This document shows, piece after piece, positions 12,910-16,348 of a DNA stretch of 16,348 nucleotides (position 1 is the stretch's first letter; each line of letters begins with the position of its first letter). The DNA is from a bacterium (GTDB taxonomy: Bacteria; Patescibacteriota; Minisyncoccia; UBA6257; GWB1-50-10): the NCBI GenBank assembly GCA_021813265.1, contig JAKALF010000014.1, forward strand, positions 1-16,348. Direction: 5' to 3'. Position numbers and translations under genes: made by a program. A model generated the notes under the pieces. The model was given only the letters and a program-made list of their open reading frames with translations. It did no database searches and was not told the DNA's origin.

Positions 12910-12938
12910 ATAATAGCATATTACACGCTATAAGTCAA
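12910..12938 (-). promoter_or_regulatory. Extended -10 promoter and Shine-Dalgarno leader of the membrane-protein gene
   Basis: On the minus strand TTGACT (12938-12933), a 17-nt spacer ending TGC, and TATTAT (12915-12910) predict a start near 12903. The leader then carries CAGTAAAATT and TTAAGGAGAA, with AAGGAG 7 nt before ATG 12866-12868. The same elements precede the 58-aa gene at 15195-15371. Confidence 0.7.
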
Positions 12939-12949
12939 ATGCCATTTTT

Positions 12950-13813
12950 TTAGCTATATTCAACTTGCTTCTGAACAATGTTTTCAATCTTTTTGGTATT
13001 AGGATGAAGTTCTATTTCCTTGTCAGAGAGAATAATTCCGTCTTGTGAAATCACGTGTTGAGACTTGAGAAACGCGCGTATTCTCGGAATCTGCAAACGT
13101 TTTATCAACCTTTCAAACATATCTCCTAATGTTCCTTTTAGCATTTTTTCAATAAGGATGGCTATTAATCTTCTCTCCGATCCTATAAACCTCCTATCCC
13201 CATTCTTTAAAAATGTCAGTCGATTGGCTTTAATGAATTTATCCATTTCTTCCTTAGAACCATAAAAAGGAACAAGAGACGCTATAAGGGGTGGATACAA
13301 TGCATAAGGCTTCTTAAGCGCGTATGAAGAAGGAGTTATATAATGGTTTAAACATATTCTGTCTTTTCCATAAAACGCTTCTCTCCGTTTCCGTATGAGA
13401 ATAAAAAGAACATTACTAAAAAATCTTGCCGTAAAAACCCTACCTTCCTTACAGCCTATAAGCACATCAAAATCGGAATGTTCGTGAACGTTTCCGAGAG
13501 CAAGCGAGCCCGAGATAAAAACAAAATTTACAAAAGGAAGAAGCGAAAAGAAGGATCGCAAACGCATCAATTTCCTCCATTTTTTGTCTAGTAACGCGTC
13601 CTGCCATTTTCTCTCAAGTATTTTATAACCCGACAGAGAATAGAAACCTTCAGAACATATAATATTTTTTTCTTTCACGAGTTCATCAAGAATCTTGAGG
13701 AGATCTTCGGAAGGTAGGGTATATGAAGTAAGGCGTTGAATTTCAAGAAACGTAAGGGGACGTTCTAATGAGGCATAAAATCCTAAAAGACCTACGATAT
13801 GCTTACTCATCAT
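12950..13813 (-). CDS. Nucleotidyltransferase-domain protein with N-terminal winged-helix-like region
   Basis: A 287-aa protein. Residues about 1-75 (SKHIVGLLGFYASLERPLTFLEIQR, then LLKILDELVKEKNIICSEGFYSL) look like a winged helix. They are followed by a nucleotidyltransferase core with G102-S103 (FISGSLALGN) and D114-x-D116 (SDFDVLI), the metal-binding aspartates. A basic helical C-terminal half follows. Such wHTH-nucleotidyltransferase fusions occur in CPR genomes; the substrate is unknown. The start codons overlap the end of rmuC in ATGATGAGTAA (13813-13803), giving translational coupling. Either of the two adjacent ATGs could be used. A longer frame to 13870 would overlap rmuC by 68 nt and is rejected. 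It is the last gene of the TM protein-rmuC run. No terminator hairpin is seen after it. Confidence 0.78.
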   Translation of the reverse strand: MMSKHIVGLLGFYASLERPLTFLEIQRLTSYTLPSEDLLKILDELVKEKNIICSEGFYSLSGYKILERKWQDALLDKKWRKLMRLRSFFSLLPFVNFVFISGSLALGNVHEHSDFDVLIGCKEGRVFTARFFSNVLFILIRKRREAFYGKDRICLNHYITPSSYALKKPYALYPPLIASLVPFYGSKEEMDKFIKANRLTFLKNGDRRFIGSERRLIAILIEKMLKGTLGDMFERLIKRLQIPRIRAFLKSQHVISQDGIILSDKEIELHPNTKKIENIVQKQVEYS

Positions 13814-14795
13814 GGGAAATAGGAAGATCGATTGACACGGTTTCCATCTTGCCCTTTTTCCCCGTAACACGCGTTACGTCTTTATCTATTTTCGCGTATT
13901 CTTTGTACGCCGTGTTATATATATTCACCGTAGTCCCAAGATTATTACCCAATTTTTTGAGATATATCTCATAACTTGAGAGGTGTTTCTTTAGCTCTCC
14001 AACATTCTTGGCAATTTCCTTCGCGGATTTTTCAAATTGCAAGGCGTTAAGTCCTTGAAGTACGGTCTCAAGATACGCGAGAAATGATGTCGGTGAAACA
14101 ATAATAACGCGCCTGTCTTTAAAGGCGTAGTCAATCATATTGCGCATATTGGATTTTATCGCCCCCACTTCGTTGATAAGCAGGTCGTAATAAATAGCTT
14201 CGTGGGGTATGAACATAAAGGCGAAGTCGGTCGTATTTTTTGAAGGTTGGACGTATTTCGATGTTTCATCGATTCTATTTTTCAAATCATTTCTTAAAAC
14301 TTTTTCAAGACGATCCCGTTCAAGAGGATCCTTCTCTTCTATAAGACGGTTATAGTTTTCCAAGGAAAACTTCGAATCGATAGGGATGATTTTTTCATTC
14401 GCGAACACGACAGCGTCGACGATGAGATCTTTCCCCGTCAATTCTTCTTTCCCCAAAACGTATTGCATAGCGTAGCTTCCCGGAGGCATGACGTTTTTCA
14501 AAATAGTTTCTAGATAATATTCCCCGAGAATTCCCCGTTGTTTGGGATTCTTTAAAATATCCTGAAGTGAACGGAGCTGTTCGGTAAAATTCATGACCTG
14601 TTTGTTAGTCTCGTGGATTCTGATCAATTCTCCCTGCACATGATTTATTTTCACGTCAACGACGCGGGTAAGTTCTTGCATTTGCCCTTGGAGTAATTGC
14701 ATGGATTGAGAATCCTCCGGTCCTTCAAGTTTTTTCCAGATCATATAAAGTCCGAAAGCAAGGATGAGTAGGATAATAAGTATCAGAATTTCCAT
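13803..14795 (-). CDS. rmuC: RmuC family protein (DNA recombination-associated)
   Basis: A 330-aa membrane-anchored RmuC. An N-terminal TM helix (about 2-20) leads into a coiled-coil stretch (about 30-82). The RmuC core then starts with PKQRGILGEYYLETIL (84-99). The restriction-enzyme-like active site residues are visible as E92, D127 (VDAVV) and D140-S-K142 (PIDSKFS). A later conserved block is FMFIPHEAIYYDLL. RmuC limits inversions and rearrangements at repeats and has been linked to nuclease activity. It starts 1 nt after the TGA of the three-TM protein and overlaps the following nucleotidyltransferase, so the three are one translational unit. The length is shorter than E. coli RmuC (about 475 aa), mainly from a shorter coiled coil and tail. 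Confidence 0.93.
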   Translation of the reverse strand: MEILILIILLILAFGLYMIWKKLEGPEDSQSMQLLQGQMQELTRVVDVKINHVQGELIRIHETNKQVMNFTEQLRSLQDILKNPKQRGILGEYYLETILKNVMPPGSYAMQYVLGKEELTGKDLIVDAVVFANEKIIPIDSKFSLENYNRLIEEKDPLERDRLEKVLRNDLKNRIDETSKYVQPSKNTTDFAFMFIPHEAIYYDLLINEVGAIKSNMRNMIDYAFKDRRVIIVSPTSFLAYLETVLQGLNALQFEKSAKEIAKNVGELKKHLSSYEIYLKKLGNNLGTTVNIYNTAYKEYAKIDKDVTRVTGKKGKMETVSIDLPISHDE

Positions 14796-14796
14796 A

Positions 14797-15132
14797 TCAG
14801 CTTACAGAGATAATAGTTGAAACGACTATAAGTGTTAACATAGCTATGACGACATCAAATCCAAGGAGTAGATAAGTCAAAACCCGATTTCTATAAAAAA
14901 ACTCTTCAGCGAGAACAGCGTTTATAATAGTAAATACAAATCCCATAATCCAAACAAGCCAGAGATCGGTATATCCCCCAAAAAGATCGATTCCACGAAA
15001 TGAATCAAAATGGAGGATAAGCTGTTGGGGTAATCCGTTTCCATTACCCAAAATGACTAAAGCCCCTAATATCAGCATAACACCCGTTATGACAAGGAAT
15101 ATGAAAAGAAGCCGTTGTTTAAAAATGTTCAT
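14797..15132 (-). CDS. Hypothetical three-TM membrane protein
   Basis: A 111-aa protein with three predicted membrane helices, about residues 8-29, 57-79 and 85-109. A short loop of about 25 residues (NGNGLPQQLILHFDSFRGIDLFGG) lies between the first two. I do not know a characterised family, although the LPxQLILHFDxxxGIDxxG loop looks like a conserved element. Its TGA is 1 nt before the rmuC ATG, indicating translational coupling and perhaps shared membrane localisation. The start is ATG 15130-15132, with at best a weak AGGT ribosome-binding site. A TAAAAT -10-like box at 15146-15151 would give a leader of about 7 nt. The terminator of the upstream 58-aa gene lies directly before. Confidence 0.72.
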   Translation of the reverse strand: MNIFKQRLLFIFLVITGVMLILGALVILGNGNGLPQQLILHFDSFRGIDLFGGYTDLWLVWIMGFVFTIINAVLAEEFFYRNRVLTYLLLGFDVVIAMLTLIVVSTIISVS

Positions 15133-15164
15133 ACGTACCTTATATATTTTACCCTACTTCGGAG

Positions 15165-15190
15165 GAAAATAAAAAAGCCCCCGAGGGGGC
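15165..15190 (-). terminator. Intrinsic terminator of the 58-aa gene
   Basis: On the minus strand GCCCC-CTCG-GGGGC (15190-15177; the arms can extend to six GC pairs with a 2-nt loop) is followed by TTTTTTATTTTCC. It begins 4 nt after the stop codon of the 58-aa gene and isolates it from the rmuC operon. Confidence 0.9.
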
Positions 15191-15194
15191 AATA

Positions 15195-15371
15195 TTAATC
15201 GGTAATTTTATAAAAAAGAAAAAAGAAAAATGAGATTATAGAAGAAAACATTACTATTCCCATTATCTCATTAAAACTTGTTGGGGTATCCCTGAACCCA
15301 CTTGCCAAAAAAGCAGAGACAGCACCAATAAGAAAGGAAATTACTAAACCCTTCTCTTTTATTTTTTTCAT
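15195..15371 (-). CDS. Small membrane protein, 58 aa, two TM helices
   Basis: A short gene that is easily missed but well bounded. AAGGAG lies 6 nt before ATG 15369-15371, a TTGACA-17-TATACT promoter lies upstream, and a strong terminator follows the TAA at 15195-15197. The 58-residue product has a basic start (MKKIKEKG), TM1 about residues 9-25 (LVISFLIGAVSAFLASG), a short polar loop (FRDTPTSFNE), TM2 about 36-54 ending in a run of phenylalanines, and a short KITD tail. The family is not recognised. As a single-gene unit with a strong promoter, it is probably well expressed. Its promoter lies within the last codons of the upstream 107-aa gene. Its leader resembles that of the membrane-protein gene at 12128. 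Confidence 0.8.
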   Translation of the reverse strand: MKKIKEKGLVISFLIGAVSAFLASGFRDTPTSFNEIMGIVMFSSIISFFFFLFYKITD

Positions 15372-15399
15372 TATCTTCTCCTTAATTTTACTGGAAAGG

Positions 15400-15428
15400 A
15401 GTATAGCATACTAATATTAATTTGTCAA
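15400..15428 (-). promoter_or_regulatory. Consensus extended -10 promoter of the 58-aa gene
   Basis: On the minus strand the perfect -35 TTGACA (15428-15423), a 17-nt spacer ending TGC, and TATACT (15405-15400) predict a start near 15393. The -35 overlaps the TGA stop (15425-15427) of the upstream gene. The downstream leader contains CAGTAAAATTAAGGAGAA. Confidence 0.82.
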
Positions 15429-15748
15429 ATTTCCAGTCTCTTCGCTGCCTTAGGCCAAAATTTTCTAATTAATTTTAATACCTTTTGTGGATTTTTAAAA
15501 TCTTCAATTGGAAAATTTCCAGTAATTGCTCCAGGTCCCGGACCTCCTACGGGTGTCACTAACCGATTCTTCCAATTGTGAGGGAGTTCATTTTTAATTT
15601 CGTTATAGAAATTTATATCACTCCCCCTTTCCCCACATATTTCATGAGCATACTCCTTCTCATCCAAATCAAATCCCCATTCGGCGTTTTCTATAGTATC
15701 AACCCCTGGATGATGCGGAATTGCGCAATAAACAACTATTTTTTTCAT
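15425..15748 (-). CDS. Hypothetical protein, 107 aa
   Basis: A soluble 107-aa protein that I do not recognise. It begins with a strand MKKIVVYCAI and a PHHPG motif (11-15), has an acidic middle (ENAEWGFDLDEKEYAHEICGE), a glycine/proline-rich turn PVGGPGPGAITG (66-77), and a basic helical end (VLKLIRKFWPKAAKRLE). No catalytic pattern is clear; the histidine pair and the GPGPG loop are the most distinctive marks. The start is well supported: AAAGGAG lies 7 nt before the ATG. Upstream, TTGCCT-17-TATTTT is a possible promoter beside the small hairpin ACCCT/AGGGT at about 15791-15805. Its stop codon overlaps the promoter of the 58-aa gene downstream. Confidence 0.7.
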   Translation of the reverse strand: MKKIVVYCAIPHHPGVDTIENAEWGFDLDEKEYAHEICGERGSDINFYNEIKNELPHNWKNRLVTPVGGPGPGAITGNFPIEDFKNPQKVLKLIRKFWPKAAKRLEI

Positions 15749-15944
15749 ATTTTTTCTCCTTTAAATTATTTAAATTATCTAAAAACAAAATACCCTATTT
15801 AAGGGTTTAAGGCAAGAGGGTGTATATGAGCGTTACTGAATGAATTTAATATAAGTATTCTTAAAGTAATTCGAACACATTTCGCCGCGGCAAGCGACGA
15901 AGAATTCCTCGTGAAAATCCGACGCAGCCGCGTCGATGACAATT

Positions 15945-16130
15945 TCAGACTTTTCTTTTGTGGTTGAATAGTTTCCCCAAAAAATGAAAGGCGAGCAAAA
16001 CCGTGGTCGATGTGAAAAAAGAAACGGCGACAATATTGGGACTTATATCTTTAATAATGGCGTATACAAACAACATGAAAATCCCCGATATAAGCGAAGC
16101 GACTACGGAATATTGCTTAAGATTTTTCAT
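15945..16130 (-). CDS. Small two-TM membrane protein next to the assembly junction
   Basis: A 61-aa protein starting at ATG 16128-16130 (MKNLKQYSVV). It has two predicted membrane helices, about residues 7-27 (SVVASLISGIFMLFVYAIIK) and 33-53 (around AVSFFTSTTVLLAFHFLG), and a basic end FNHKRKV. The family is not recognised; the layout resembles small AtpI-like or DUF two-TM proteins, but no motif confirms it. The frame stays open upstream only through GC-rich sequence that belongs to an ilvC fragment on the other strand, so that extension is not native. Whether this Met is the true start cannot be tested, because the upstream region is lost at the junction. Downstream, a second frame (to 15833) looks weakly coding. 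Confidence 0.55.
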   Translation of the reverse strand: MKNLKQYSVVASLISGIFMLFVYAIIKDISPNIVAVSFFTSTTVLLAFHFLGKLFNHKRKV

Positions 16131-16137
16131 AAACCAC

Positions 16138-16348
16138 TGGAAGAAAGCGGAGGGCGCGGGCCTCTCCGTCAAGCCGGTCGCCGCCGCGGCGGCGGAGGCT
16201 GATATCATCATGGTGCTCACCCCCGACCACTCGCAGGCCGAGACGTACCGGGATGAGATCGCTGCCGGGCTGGCAGCCGGCAATGTCCTGATGTTTGCCC
16301 ACGGCTTCAACATCCACTACAACCAGATCGTGCCGCCGGCCGACGTCG
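16138..16348 (+). CDS. ilvC: Ketol-acid reductoisomerase fragment in foreign GC-rich DNA
   Basis: A plus-strand frame running off the window encodes 70 residues of a class I ketol-acid reductoisomerase (acetohydroxyacid to dihydroxyacid step of branched-chain amino acid synthesis). It reads WKKAEGAGLSVKPV, then ADIIMVLTPDHSQAETY, AGNVLMFAHGFNIHYNQIVPP. This is the second half of the NADPH-binding Rossmann domain, entering without a start codon or the first glycine-rich motif. GC content jumps from about a third to about two thirds at the join, and codons are G/C-ending. No native operon context exists. The best explanation is an assembly chimera with a GC-rich bacterium. A genuine insertion of an internal gene fragment is far less likely. 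Confidence 0.88.

Noticed and set aside
13814..13870. Longer start of the winged-helix nucleotidyltransferase (ATG 13870)
   Set aside because: It overlaps rmuC by 68 nt and adds basic residues that are an out-of-frame reading of the rmuC C-terminus.
15945..16313. 122-aa minus-strand protein spanning the contig end
   Set aside because: Its first half is the antisense of a GC-rich ilvC fragment. Only the part from ATG 16130 looks native.
1..16348. CRISPR array, insertion sequence or rRNA/tRNA genes
   Set aside because: I saw no direct-repeat/spacer pattern, transposase motifs, rRNA-like conserved blocks or GTTCRANNC T-loops on either strand.

Overview
The window is about 16.1 kb of AT-rich, tightly packed bacterial DNA, followed by roughly 0.2 kb of GC-rich foreign sequence. 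I read the AT-rich part as a Candidate Phyla Radiation (Patescibacteria) type genome. The reasons are short intergenic gaps, many small membrane or hypothetical proteins, several ASCH and nucleotidyltransferase proteins, a SecA of 835 aa, and many genes with no Shine-Dalgarno site or with a -10 box next to the start codon. This placement is inference, not a marker-gene result. TAA, TAG and TGA all end intact genes here, so the standard bacterial code applies.

Layout. 1-1459 (+): the 3' end of an M23 peptidase, a small secreted protein, and a PD-(D/E)XK nuclease ending in a bidirectional terminator. 1468-4783 (-): a fused UvrD-type helicase/nuclease with Fe-S-type cysteines, then a zinc-ribbon protein. 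4842-7363 (-): an apparent operon of a nucleotide/base deaminase, an ASCH protein, a small nucleotidyltransferase, a YfbR-like HD phosphohydrolase and a hypothetical protein, with its own promoter, an operator-like inverted repeat and a terminator. 7447-8504 (-): an FkbM methyltransferase broken by an in-frame TGA, and a second ASCH protein. 8526-8677 (+): a promoter, a folded segment and a terminator with no ORF, a candidate small RNA. 8627-11804 (-): secA followed by a 2H phosphoesterase. 11805-12127: a long structured intergenic region with a strong minus-strand promoter, a UUCG-loop terminator and several perfect inverted repeats. It is a candidate small RNA or a secA leader/attenuator. 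12128-12868 (-): a membrane protein whose best start is separated from its body by an in-frame TAG. 12950-15132 (-): a three-TM protein, RmuC, and a winged-helix-like nucleotidyltransferase, tightly coupled. 15195-15748 (-): a hypothetical protein and a 58-aa two-TM protein that has its own consensus promoter and terminator. 15945-16130 (-): a small two-TM protein, abutting a GC-rich ilvC fragment on the other strand at 16138-16348.

Functional themes are DNA repair (two PD-(D/E)XK nucleases, one fused to a helicase, plus RmuC), nucleotide hygiene or salvage (deaminase, HD phosphohydrolase, two ASCH proteins) and protein export (secA). The least explained parts are the two candidate ncRNAs, the homologous promoter/leader cassettes in front of two small membrane-protein genes, and the two in-frame stops. 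The ilvC end is most simply an assembly chimera, which also lowers confidence that the two stops are biological.
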